This document shows, piece after piece, positions 10,077-18,175 of a stretch of DNA of 33,138 nucleotides (positions are counted from its first letter, which is position 1; the number at the start of each line of letters is the position of its first letter). The stretch spans positions 175,016-208,153 of the forward strand of contig CAUYUJ010018320.1 of assembly GCA_963575745.1 (NCBI GenBank), read 5' to 3'. Source of the stretch: Prorocentrum cordatum. Taxonomy: Eukaryota; Sar; Dinophyceae; Prorocentrales; Prorocentraceae. The translations under genes were made by a program, and so were the position numbers. The notes under the pieces are model-generated. The model had not been told where the DNA came from and searched no databases. It saw nothing but the letters and a program-made list of their open reading frames with translations.

Positions 10077-10126
10077 TCCGTAGCCATTGTTGGCTCTAGG
10101 TACGGCACGCTGGTGCACACCGTTTT
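10077..10126 (+). ncRNA. Spliced-leader (SL) RNA-like locus, gene or pseudogene
   Basis: 10077-10099 reads T-CCGTAGCCATT-G-TTGGCTC-TAG. The dinoflagellate spliced leader is the 22-nt D-CCGTAGCCATTTTGGCTC-AAG (established), so this differs by one extra G within the T-run and one A-to-T change. A GT follows at once at 10100, as the donor does in SL RNA genes. The next bases fold: ACGG (10102-10105) with CCGT (10120-10123), and CAC (10106-10108) with GTG (10113-10115), loop GCTG, bulge CACA, then a T-run to 10126. The total of about 50 nt fits the short SL RNAs of this group. The leader changes, in a region normally invariant, suggest a pseudogene or variant. The alternative is an SL relic at the head of a retroposed mRNA whose body is the ORF at 10161. 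Confidence 0.6.
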
Positions 10127-10160
10127 CAGTTTTGTTTAATTATTCAGATTCGCTTACCTT

Positions 10161-10829
10161 ATGGCTTCCATTGTTTACGATACTCATGGCAAGGCGCTCA
10201 GGCCGCTCTCGCGCGAGCTTGGGCAACCCTCTCAAGGACTGCAGCAAGCCGCGCGGCAAGGGTCCCGCACCAGGCGGATTACCACCAGCCTCGCCAAAAA
10301 GCTCCACAATTTGGACACCGGTTTCAACTTCCTCAAGCACGTCACGGAACATGGTGCTGCAGATTTCCTGGCGGAGTTGGTTTTGAATATTTGTGCCGCT
10401 GGACCGGAAGAAGAGGAGGACAGCGCCACGAATGACGACCGCAGCACAACGCACAGTTCCTCCATGCACGATCCCGGGACGGTCGAGGTCAAGGCGGCCT
10501 TGCAGATTTCGCCCGCGCTGCCACGCGATGGCAAAACCGTCGAAGCCCTGACAACCGACAAAGGGTGCAAGGACACCTGTTTGATCTTCCCGATGGATGA
10601 GAACCGCACGTGCTCGGGCTCAAATGGGAACGTGGGGAAGTCGCATGTGCCGCCCGCTGGTGTCAATGGGGAAGAGTATTGGGACGAAGAGCGCAGCTGC
10701 TGCCGTCCCGCTAACATCAGGGTCATCGGGCGATCCTTTTATGTGATTGGCAGCCCTGGGGCGGCTACAGCGCGGAGGAGTTCTAGAACCTCTCCCGGCA
10801 CGAGAAGCCCAAGGCGAGGGCGAACATGA
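10161..10829 (+). CDS. Unidentified ORF, 222 aa, downstream of SL-like sequence
   Basis: ATG at 10161, stop at 10827-10829. The first 80 residues read like protein (LAKKLHNLDTGFNFLKHV then AADFLAELVLNIC), followed by an acidic EEEED stretch and a Ser/Arg-rich tail. I recognise no family. The opposite strand is also open over much of this range, so coding is not certain. It sits 34 bases after the folded SL-like segment. If that segment is an SL relic, this would be the retroposed gene body. It could also be an exon skipped by the PARP gene, or chance. Confidence 0.3.
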   Translation: MASIVYDTHGKALRPLSRELGQPSQGLQQAARQGSRTRRITTSLAKKLHNLDTGFNFLKHVTEHGAADFLAELVLNICAAGPEEEEDSATNDDRSTTHSSSMHDPGTVEVKAALQISPALPRDGKTVEALTTDKGCKDTCLIFPMDENRTCSGSNGNVGKSHVPPAGVNGEEYWDEERSCCRPANIRVIGRSFYVIGSPGAATARRSSRTSPGTRSPRRGRT

Positions 10830-10928
10830 TGAGCAAGATCGAGAAATTGTTCCAGGGCTGAGTTAGGGGAATCGTCTGCGCTTGCGCGGGCGGATTCGTG
10901 CAGCGCTACAGTGCTACAGGGTCACAGC

Positions 10929-10964
10929 AGGAGGAGGCGGAGGAGGAGGAGGCGGAGGAGGAGG
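10929..10964. repeat. GGA/GCG polypurine tract
   Basis: (GGA)n interrupted by GGCGGA twice. Confidence 0.85.
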
Positions 10965-11029
10965 ACAATCTAGGTTCGCTCGCGTCATATCTGACGTCCT
11001 GCCCCTCCCTCCCATTCCGTCTATGGCGT

Positions 11030-11235
11030 CGAGCAGGGCAATGATCGGGAGAGGGTACGCGATGCATAGTAGAACACGGCGTGGCATGGCGTAGAAGAGC
11101 ACGGCAGAGCGCAACGTGCCGTAGCATGGCGTGGCATTGCGCAGTGAAGAGTTGCATCACAAAAGCATTGCAACGCAAAGCATGGCGTTGTACTGCGGCG
11201 CAGAACACAACACCGCACAGCATGTCATGGCATGG
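11030..11235. repeat. Degenerate GGCATGGCG-type short repeat
   Basis: The words GCATGGCG, GGCATGGCGT and AGCATGGCG recur irregularly together with AGAGCACGGC and CACAACACCGCAC. This looks like a decayed short-period repeat. Frames through it are Cys/His/Ala-rich on the minus strand and are not genes. Confidence 0.5.
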
Positions 11236-11470
11236 CGCCGGGTTCCTTGGATGGTAAGTGGATCGTCTTGGAGAGGTCTGGGCCGGTCTGGAGTCGTGGT
11301 TCCATGTCTAGCTCCTTGGGCTCCCCGAAGAGCTCCACACAAGGCGCGGCTGATGTAAAGCACCCGCTGGCTTTGCTTTCAACATCGTCTCCCCGAAGCA
11401 GGAACGGGGCTCCCGCTTGATACTTCCTGAAATCGACGACGCCCCAAAGTGGGCGCGGGGGTTTTGCGGC
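11236..11470. other. No gene seen
   Basis: Unique sequence with two CTCCCCGAAG words near 11319 and 11390. Nothing else is recognised. Confidence 0.4.
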
Positions 11471-11607
11471 GAGGAGGAGGAAGAGGTGTAAGAGTAGAAG
11501 GTGGAGGAGGAGGAGGAAGAGGAGGAGGAGGATGAGGAGGAGGGGGAAAACGAGGAGAAAGAGTACGAGGAGGAGCACGGTTGGACGATGATGATGATGA
11601 TGATGAC

Positions 11608-11656
<49 letters not shown>

Positions 11657-11728
11657 CTGCTGCTGATGATGATGATGATGATGAGGAGGAGGAGGAGGAG
11701 GAGGAGGAGGAGGAGGAGGAGGAGGAGG
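11471..11728. repeat. GGA - GAT - GAG compound trinucleotide tract
   Basis: Three blocks in series: (GGA)n with GAA and TAC interruptions (11471-11580), nearly pure (GAT)n at 11587-11683 with one GAC and a CTGCTGCTG interruption, then (GAG)n at 11684-11728. This is the only long GAT array in the window. Confidence 0.92.
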
Positions 11729-11779
11729 GGCGGATGTGGAGGCGAGGGGGACATGAACACAGGGCAGAGAAGACCTTTG

Positions 11780-12115
11780 AAGGGTTTGGGGGTTTCCTTG
11801 GAGCATCCTGGGGCGCCTCTTGGGGGCCTCTTGGGGCTGTTTCGGGTGCCTTTTTAGGGGCCCCCTGGGCTGTCTTAGGGGGCGTTTGGCCCGTCTGGCG
11901 CCTTTTTCTGAGGCCGTCTTGGCGGCTCTTTGGGCCGTCTTGGGGGCCGCCTTGGGGAGTTGTTGGGAGATCTTGGGGTCCTCTTTGGCCGATTGGGGTT
12001 TGGCCCATCCTGGACTGTCTCTGTGTCATATCAGCTGTCTTGGAAACCGTTTTGGTCGCCATCTTGGCCGTCTTGAGGCAGAAGAGACCGCCACAGGGCA
12101 AGTACAAAGAGGGCG
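11780..12115. repeat. TTGG-rich degenerate repeat, copy 1
   Basis: Irregular repeats of words such as GGCCGTCTTGG, GGGGCCTCTTGG and GCCATCTTGG at about 18-24 bp spacing. The same family recurs at 14095-14280 and 16060-16275. In copies 1 and 3 it leads into the same downstream sequence and splice acceptor. Confidence 0.75.
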
Positions 12116-12301
12116 TTTGTCGAACAATGCGCGCGACGCGTGGGGGGAGCGGCCATAGAAGGACTGAAGAAACCTTCCAGGCAACAGGCGAACAGTCTAA
12201 GCGGCCCACTCCGTGCAGGCACGGTGGCGTATATGTTTGATTTCTTGTTCCCAACCATCCAATGGTGTTGGGTCCTCGTTTTGAAGAGACGGTGCCCCGG
12301 G
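12116..12301 (+). pseudogene. Decayed duplicate of the PARP exon acceptor and exon start
   Basis: 12116-12218 resembles the 110 bases before the true exon at 16430, ending in the identical CCCACTCCGTGCAG. The following codons from 12219 read ARWRIC, against ERWRIC at 16430. The DNA then stays alignable: TCCTCGTTTTGA with GGTGCCCCGGG here, against GGATGTTTTGAG with GGTGCCGCGG at 16492-16520. Here the frame hits TGA at 12282, and the sequence then passes into CTCCT repeats and the satellite. It is thus an older partial duplicate 4,211 bp upstream of the working exon. Its acceptor AG is intact, so it might still compete for splicing. Confidence 0.7.
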
Positions 12302-12365
12302 TTCCTCTCCTTTCCTCTCCTCTCCTCCTCTCCTCTCCTCCTTTCCTCCTCTCCTCCTCTCCTCT
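12302..12365. repeat. CTCCT/CCTTT polypyrimidine run
   Basis: Imperfect (CTCCT)n that joins the pseudo-exon to the satellite. Confidence 0.85.
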
Positions 12366-14030
12366 TCACCCACCCAGTACACCGTTTCGTGGCCCCATAG
12401 GGAGCTCCACCGAAGGCCCCAGTGCTGCCGCCCGCATGCGTCAGCCACACCCAATTCGGCACACCCCTCACACGTTTCGTGGCCCCATAGGGAGCTCCAC
12501 CGAAGGCCCCAGTGCTGCCGCCCGCATGCGTCAGCCACACCCAGTTCGGCACACCCCTCACACGTTTCGTGGCCCCATAGGGAGCTCCACCAAAGGCCCC
12601 AGTGCCGCCGCCCGCATGCGTCAGCCACACCCAATTCGGCACACCCCTCACACGTTTCGTGGCCCCATAGGGAGCTCCACCGAAGGCCCCAGTGCTGCCG
12701 CCCGCATGCGTCAGCCACACCCAATTCGCACACCCCTCACACGTTTCGTGGCCCCATAGGGAGCTCAGTGTGCCCGCATGCCCATATTCGGCACACCCCT
12801 CACACGTTTCGTGGCCCCATAGGGAGCTCCACCGAAGGCCCCAGTGCGCCGCCCGCATGCGTCAGCCACACCCAATTCGGCACACCCCTCACACGTTTCG
12901 TGGCCCCATAGGGAGCTCCACCGAAGGCCCCAGTGCTGCCGCCCGCATGCGTCAGCCACACCCAATTCGGCACACCCCTCACACGTTTCGTGGCCCCATA
13001 GGGAGCTCCACCGAAGGCCCCAGTGCCGCCGCCCGCATGCGTCAGCCACACCCAATTCGGCACACCCCTCACACGTTTCGTGGCCCCATAGGGAGCTCCA
13101 CCGAAGGCCCCAGTGCCGCCGCCCGCATGCGTCAGCCACACCCAATTCGGCACACCCCTCACACGTTTCGTGGCCCCATAGGGAGCTCCACCGAAGGCCC
13201 CAGTGCCGCCGCCCGCATGCGTCAGCCACACCCAGTTCGGCACACCCCTCACACGTTTCGTGGCCCCATAGGGAGCTCCACCGAAGGCCCCAGTGCCGCC
13301 GCCCGCATGCGTCAGCCACACCCAATTCGGCACACCCCTCACACGCTTCGTGGCCTCATAGGGAGCTCCACCGAAGGCCCCAGCGCTGCCGCCCGCATGC
13401 GCCAGCCACACCCAATCCGGCACACCCCTCACACGCTTTCGTGGCCCCCTAGCTAGGGAGCTCCACCGAAGGCCGCAGTGCCGCCGCCCGCATGCGTCAG
13501 CCACATCCAATTCGGCACACCCCTCACACGCTTCGTGGCCCCAGCCCGCATGCGTCAGCCACACCCATTTCGGCACACCCCTCACACGTTTCGTGGCCCC
13601 ATAGGGAGCTCCACCGAAGGCCCCAGTGCCACCGCTCGCATGCGTCCCGCACACCCATTTCGGCACCTCCACCAAACACAGCGTTTCGTGGCCCCACAGG
13701 GACCTCCACCGAAGGCCCCAGTGGTGCCGCCCGCATGCGTCACCCCCACCCCAGCACAGCATTTCGTGGCCCCACAGGGAGCTCCACCGAAGGCCCCAGT
13801 GGTGCCGCCCGCATGCGCCACCCCCACCCAGCACAGCGTTTCGTGGCCCCACAGGGAGCTCCACCGACGGCCCCAGTGGTGCCGCCCGCATGCGTCACCC
13901 CCGCCCAGTACAGCGTTTCGTGGCCCCACAGGGACCTCCACCGAAGGCCCCAGTGGTGCCGCCCGCATGCGTCACCCCCACCCAGCACAGCGTTTCGTGG
14001 CCCCACAGGGAGCTCCACCGAAAGCGGCAC
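12366..14030. repeat. Satellite array: 90-bp units changing to 77-bp units, about 20 copies
   Basis: Each unit carries TTTCGTGGCCCCATAGGGAG, CTCCACCGAAGGCCCCAGTG and GCCGCCCGCATGCGTCA. The word GTGGCCCC recurs at 90-bp spacing (starts 12391, 12481, 12571, 12661), with single 1-base losses and one truncated unit near 12750-12812. It continues at 90 bp through 12902-13443. After a disturbed stretch (13443-13690) the spacing becomes 77-78 bp (13690, 13768, 13845, 13922, 13999) and ATAGGG becomes ACAGGG. The first unit at 12366 starts with the CACCCAG word of the 77-bp type, so both outer edges are of the short type. Because 90 is a multiple of 3, several frames stay open; these are not genes. 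The array lies inside the inferred PARP intron. Confidence 0.95.
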
Positions 14031-14094
14031 CCGCAATGCGATATTCACAACTGCACATGGTTGGGTCCTCCGCCAGGATAATTTTTGAAAGCTC

Positions 14095-14290
14095 TCTTGG
14101 AACGCTCTAGAACCGTCCCCAAAGTTTCGTGGGCAGTCTTGAGGCCATTTCGGTCCATCTTGGCACAATATGTGGCATATTTGGCGACATGCTATGCCGT
14201 ATTGGAGGCATCTGGGGCCGTTTGGGCGGCATCTTGCCCACTTGGGCCGTCTTGGCAGCCGTCTCGGGCATCCTGGAGGAGGCGCCCAAT
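14095..14290. repeat. TTGG-rich degenerate repeat, copy 2
   Basis: Same word family as copy 1 (GGCAGTCTTGAGG, GGCCGTCTTGG, GGCATCTTGCC). It lies immediately after the satellite and is not followed by the splice acceptor sequence. Confidence 0.6.
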
Positions 14291-14539
14291 ATGGGCAGCA
14301 CCAGTCGTTGCAAGTCTTATATTGAGGTCAGATTGACTTCCCTGATGGGCAGGGGGAAGTCACTGCAGTCATGGCGTTCTTTGCGGGGGTTGGATAGACA
14401 GCTTGCAGTGTTGATGCCAATGGTAAGAATTGTCATTGCGTCTCGAGTGTTCTCCGCAAGTCCATCTTGGAGCTTCCTGTAGCCTTCTCAGGCACAATTG
14501 GGCCTCTCTTGAGGCTATTTGGGGGCCATCTGAGGGCAT

Positions 14540-14785
14540 CCGGGCGTGCAAGGGCCACGAGGCGCGTGAGGAGTATGCCGAAATGAGGTTCCCTTTGAGT
14601 TTTCTTGAGGGCTCCTGGGAATCCGTGGTGTACGAGTGCGCGGGGGCTGGGTCCATGGGGCACGAACGTGCGTAAGGTGTGTGCCGCAATGAATCTCCGA
14701 GAAGCCATCCTGGGTGCCAGCTGGGCGCCTCTGGACGTCATGTGGCACGGAGTGCGTGAGGCCATGCCGAGTTGAGACTACGCTC
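14540..14785. repeat. Diverged satellite monomers in inverted orientation
   Basis: The reverse complement of the satellite reads GGGGCCACGAAACGTGTGAG then GGTGTGCCGAATTG. Three related words occur on the plus strand here: GGGCCACGAGGCGCGTGAGG with TATGCCGAAATG (14552), GGGGCACGAACGTGCG with GTGTGCCGCAATG (14657) and GTGGCACGGAGTGCGTGAGG with CATGCCGAGTTG (14742). The spacing is about 105 and 84 bp. They look like old monomers of the same family facing the other way. Confidence 0.6.
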
Positions 14786-15715
14786 AGATCGCGCACCACA
14801 GGTGGTCTCGCACCATGGAATGCAAAGGTCGCGTACCGCAGGTCGCGCAGTACTACCGCTTAGGTCGCGTGCTATTGAATGCCAGAGTTACGTACCACAG
14901 GTCTCGCACCAGTCACTGCAACCCAAGTCGCGTGCCAAAGCTCGCGCACCGCTGCCGCTCAGGTCGCGCACCGCCGGTCGGGTACCGCAGCCGTTCATGT
15001 CGCGTACCACAGATCGCGTACCTCTGAATTCTAAGGGTCGCGTGCCACAGGTCGCGTACCACGACTATTGATGACGCGTGCCATAGGTCGCATACCAATG
15101 GGCGACGGCAAGGTCGCGTACCACAGGTCGCATACCTTTGAATTTGAAGGGTCGCGTACCGCATGTCTCCCACCAACCGCTGCATGCAAGGTCGCGTACC
15201 ACAGATCGCGCACCACCGCCATTCAGGTCGCGCACCACGGGGCTCTTACCACATACGCGCACGTCGCGTACAACAGGTCGCGTACCACAGGTCGCGTACC
15301 TCTGAATTTGAAGGGTCGCATACCGCAGGTCGCGATCCATGACCACTCAGGACCCGTACTACGCGTACTACGCGTCGCGTGCCATCTGATGAAGGCACTG
15401 TCGCGTACCACAGATCGCGCACCACCACCACTCAGGTCGCGCATCACGAGTCTCTTACCACATACGCGCACGTCGCGTACCACAGGTCGCGCACCTCCGA
15501 ATATAAAGGGTCGCACACCGCAGGTCGCGATCCACGACCACTCAAGACGCGTACTACGCGCCGCGTGCCATCTGATGACGGCACCGTCGCGCGCCACAGG
15601 TCGCGCACCGTGAAATGCAAAGGTCGCGAACCACAGGTCGCGTACCATCACAGGCCAGGTCGCATGCCACAGGTCGCGCACCGACCTGCGACGGCAAGGT
15701 CGCACACTGCAGGTA
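14786..15715. repeat. GGTCGCGTACCACA array with higher-order period
   Basis: The word GGTCGCG[T/C]ACCACAG recurs irregularly, with intervals of about 15-45 bp, for 930 bp. Superimposed is a longer unit: 15191-15399 (GTCGCGTACCACAGATCGCG ... GCCATCTGATGAAGGCACT) repeats from 15400 at an offset of 209 bp and again partly from 15586. The frequent TCGCG and GTAC words make it rich in CpG and self-complementary motifs. No gene. Confidence 0.9.
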
Positions 15716-16059
15716 GGGCATTGATGTTTCTCGGGTCACGCAGAGACTGGAAGGGGACCCAATAAGCGCCCAGAGGCTCCCAACAGCTACAGAAGGATGG
15801 AGCAGGCGACGGGCACGAGCTGCGCTCCATCCTGCTCGGCGAGCGGGGGCCAGGCGCATCGAGAAGTTGGTGGCGAACGTTCCAGAACAAGTGCCGGCCA
15901 CAAGCGCCGCGGTCTCCGGACTGCGAGCGCAGCGGCGCCGAGGGCGGCCGTCTTCTTTCGCAGGTGTCAACGCGACGTGTTTCAGAGATTTCTGGCACGT
16001 CTCGATCATGCCCAACCAGTGCGCGGAGAAGGGTTCAGCGGATTCTTCCGCGGCGGGTT
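15716..16059. other. No firm gene; open minus-strand frame
   Basis: A minus-strand frame is open across this stretch. Its segment GMIETCQKSLKHVALTPAKE (about 15940-16010) reads plausibly but I recognise no family. No gene is called. Confidence 0.35.
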
Positions 16060-16280
16060 TGACCGCGAGGGGGCCCTCTTGGGAGGCTCTTGGGCGATCT
16101 TGGAGTCCTCCTGGGCCGACAGGGGGCCCTCTTTGTGGCTTCATTGGCTGTCTTGGAGCCCTCTTGGGCAGTCTTGGAAGCCCGCTCTTAGGCAGTCTAG
16201 GAGCCTCTAATACCGTCTTGGGCCGTCTTGGGCCGTCTCGGTATCATCTTGGCTGTCTTGGGGGCCTCTTGAGCCGATTG
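16060..16280. repeat. TTGG-rich degenerate repeat, copy 3
   Basis: Words GGCTGTCTTGG, GGGCCGTCTTGG and GGGGCCTCTTG, as in copy 1. It is followed at 16281-16429 by sequence homologous to 12070-12218. Confidence 0.75.
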
Positions 16281-16429
16281 GAGGCCGAAAAGAACGCTGG
16301 CGAGCAAATGCAGGGAGGGCGACCGAACGATGCGTGCGAGTTGGGGGAGGGGTAGGGGGGGCGGCCCTCGAAAGCTTTAAACACCTTACAGACAACAGAC
16401 GAGCAATCTAACGCGCCCACTCCGTGCAG

Positions 16430-17344
16430 GAACGGTGGCGGATTTGCCCTGTGGACGGTGACTTCATATCCGTCCGGGCCAGCATTCCTTCAGGATGTTT
16501 TGAGTACAGAGGTGCCGCGGATCCAAGACGCACCACCAATGGTTGGTTACGCTGGGATAGGGAGAGCTGGAAAGAATTCAGCACAGTTCAAATCGCGTCA
16601 CATGGACTGTGCAGCACGCCGCCTTTAATGGAGATGACCGTCGAGTTTGCGGACACGCAGACACTCCGTGCCTTCAGCCAGCTCTTCCAGGACAGCGCGA
16701 TACATGCAGCGCACATTCACGGCGCCAGTATCTGCGACAAGTTCAAGACGAGTGCGAAAGTGGTACGGGTTCTGAGGATCGAAAATTGGCACTTGTGGGC
16801 GAAGTACCAAAACCATTTGCAACAGGTGAAGGGGGACCTTTCGAAATTAGGAGCCGTGGTCGAACCTGTTGAGCCCGCTCTCCCAGCAGCGCTGAGCAAT
16901 CTTCCGGACCAATGCGGATGTATGGATGCTGCAGTTGGGGAGCAGATGCTATTCCATGGCACTGATCACGAGACCGCCGCGAAGATTGCGCTCGGTGGCT
17001 TCGACTTCCGCTTGAGCAGGCCAGGCTTTTACGGGCAGGGGACATATTTCGCAAGCCAGGCATGCAAGAGCCACCAGTACACCGACTCATTATTTGGTTT
17101 GCACACCATCATCCTCAGCCGCGTTGTTTTGGGCGACGTCTTCTACGCGACCAAGGTCGATAGGGAGTGCAAGAGGCCGCCGCCGCGGGCGGGCACGTCG
17201 AGATGCTGCGACACCGTAGTGGCCAGGCCGGGCCCGATGCCCGGCCACCCTCGTGGGGAGCAGATCCACCAAGAATTTGTCATTTTCGACAAATTCCAGG
17301 CGTACCCCGAGTTCCTCGTGCAGTACACGTGCGATGATGTCTGA
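16430..17344 (+). CDS. WWE-PARP gene, last coding segment (PARP-type ADP-ribosyltransferase domain)
   Basis: Begins after a CAG acceptor at 16427-16429 and ends at TGA 17342-17344; 304 residues. Residues 1-55 (ERWRICPVDGDF ... GWLRWDRESWKEF) complete the beta-rich module begun in the first segment. VVRVLRIENWHLWAKYQNHL is the usual entry to the PARP catalytic fold. The NAD-binding core is clear: LFHGTDHETA with His176 (16955), GFYGQGTYFA with Tyr206 (17045), ILSRVVLGD, DTVVARPG, and HQEFVIFDKFQAYPEFLVQY with Glu282 (17273) aligned to the catalytic Glu of PARP1 and tankyrases. The protein would therefore transfer ADP-ribose from NAD+ to targets. An H-Y-E triad is the type that can elongate poly(ADP-ribose), whereas many WWE-PARPs have lost this Glu (family knowledge). 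Cytoplasmic or nuclear; no signal peptide or membrane segment. A CCRPPPR-type loop between RVVLGD and DTVVA is typical. The GTG at 16424 is just the upstream frame opening. Confidence 0.9.
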   Translation, partial: ERWRICPVDGDFISVRASIPSGCFEYRGAADPRRTTNGWLRWDRESWKEFSTVQIASHGLCSTPPLMEMTVEFADTQTLRAFSQLFQDSAIHAAHIHGASICDKFKTSAKVVRVLRIENWHLWAKYQNHLQQVKGDLSKLGAVVEPVEPALPAALSNLPDQCGCMDAAVGEQMLFHGTDHETAAKIALGGFDFRLSRPGFYGQGTYFASQACKSHQYTDSLFGLHTIILSRVVLGDVFYATKVDRECKRPPPRAGTSRCCDTVVARPGPMPGHPRGEQIHQEFVIFDKFQAYPEFLVQYTCDDV

Positions 17345-18018
17345 TGCCTCTGCGCGGGCAGGGCAAGCCTGGCGCAGAGCGTCCAGGAGCTCTGCCCACC
17401 AGGCGCAGCCGAAGCACACGGCCCCCTTATCCTCTACAATTCCCTGCAGCGTCCTTGGGCATACAGCGACCGGTAATGAGACCACCTGCAGCAGAGCCAA
17501 GACGATGTCCATATGGGGAGGCAGATATAGCTCCCCTGGCGGGAATTAGACTGGCCCTGTTGCCCGTAACGCCGCAGGCCCACCGGCCGCGCGAGGAGGA
17601 GAAGGAGGAGCCACAGGATCACCATGTCTACCTTTCGAATCGGGGACGCCCCTCGCGAATTCGCTGCCCCGCCCCCCTGACGACGCGGCAGGGGCGCGGC
17701 CGTTCCCCTCGGGCTCGCAGGGCAGGGGACCCGCGCGCCTGCCAGTGGTCGCTCGAGCGCGGCATCGGAATTTGCCTCCGGAGCGGCCGCCCGTCACTCT
17801 CCCAGGAGGCCGCTCTGCGACGCAGGCCCGTGGCCGCACGCCGCAGCACGCGGCCGCGCAGCAGAAGAGCAGCCCTGCCCGCCCCCACCCTCCTTCGTTC
17901 GGCGGCGCGCCCGGGGGGGGGGAAGTGAGAGGGGGGCAGGCCTCCTCGGGAGGCGGCGGGGCTTCTCGGAAGCCCCCCCGGGCCTTCTGGGAAGGTGTGC
18001 TGTGTCTTCGGGGGAGGC
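17345..18018. other. 3' flank of the PARP gene; no gene seen
   Basis: Presumed 3' UTR followed by GC-rich DNA. Minus-strand frames antisense to the PARP exon extend to 17512 but are shadows. A G-run lies at 17911-17925. No AATAAA is expected in dinoflagellates and none is called. Confidence 0.45.
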
Positions 18019-18023
18019 TTGAG

Positions 18024-18175
18024 TCGGGGCTTATCCCTCTACTGGAGGAATATTCAGAAATAGTCAGAAAATGGACTTGGGACCATTTTACGACCATTTG
18101 TGAATATTTTTGAGCATTGTTTGACTTTTTTAAAAATTTTTCGCCTAAAATCCGCCTGGAGGGGGACACGCCCGA
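18024..18175. mobile_element. TIR element, family D, shortened copy (152 bp)
   Basis: The left end TCGGGGCTTATCCCTCTACTGG and the right end CCTGGAGGGGGACACGCCCGA are imperfect inverted copies and resemble the ends of the 32461 element (CGGGCCTGTCCCCCTATAGG). The AT-rich interior ends ATTTTTGAGCATTGTTTGAC, comparable to ATTGTTTGAGCATTTGTTGG in the other copy in the same orientation. It is about 29 bp shorter. No ORF. Confidence 0.6.

Larger units (their letters stand above)
9778..16429 (+). other. Inferred 6.65-kb intron of the WWE-PARP gene
   Basis: Bounded on the left by AAA|GA after the FMYTFK codons and on the right by GTGCAG|GAACGG before ERWRICP, phase 0. No GT donor near 9740-9800 gives the right phase. 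GA and GC donors are known in dinoflagellates (established). The interval contains an SL-like RNA locus, an unidentified ORF, trinucleotide tracts, a satellite, and a decayed copy of the acceptor and exon start at 12219. An alternative is two separate genes, each truncated; the domain logic and the split module argue against that. A transcript read across the junction would decide. Confidence 0.5.

Noticed and set aside
12366-14030. Regular repeats resembling a CRISPR array
   Set aside because: There are no unique spacers between conserved repeats, no cas genes, and the setting is eukaryotic. It is a satellite.
12262-14110. Long ORFs of 200-360 codons on both strands across 12.2-14.1 kb
   Set aside because: They are translations of the 90-bp satellite, whose period is a multiple of 3. 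Both strands are open in several frames and there is no unique protein sequence.
17090-17512. Minus-strand ORF antisense to the PARP exon
   Set aside because: It is the shadow of a strongly supported coding exon and has no domain of its own.
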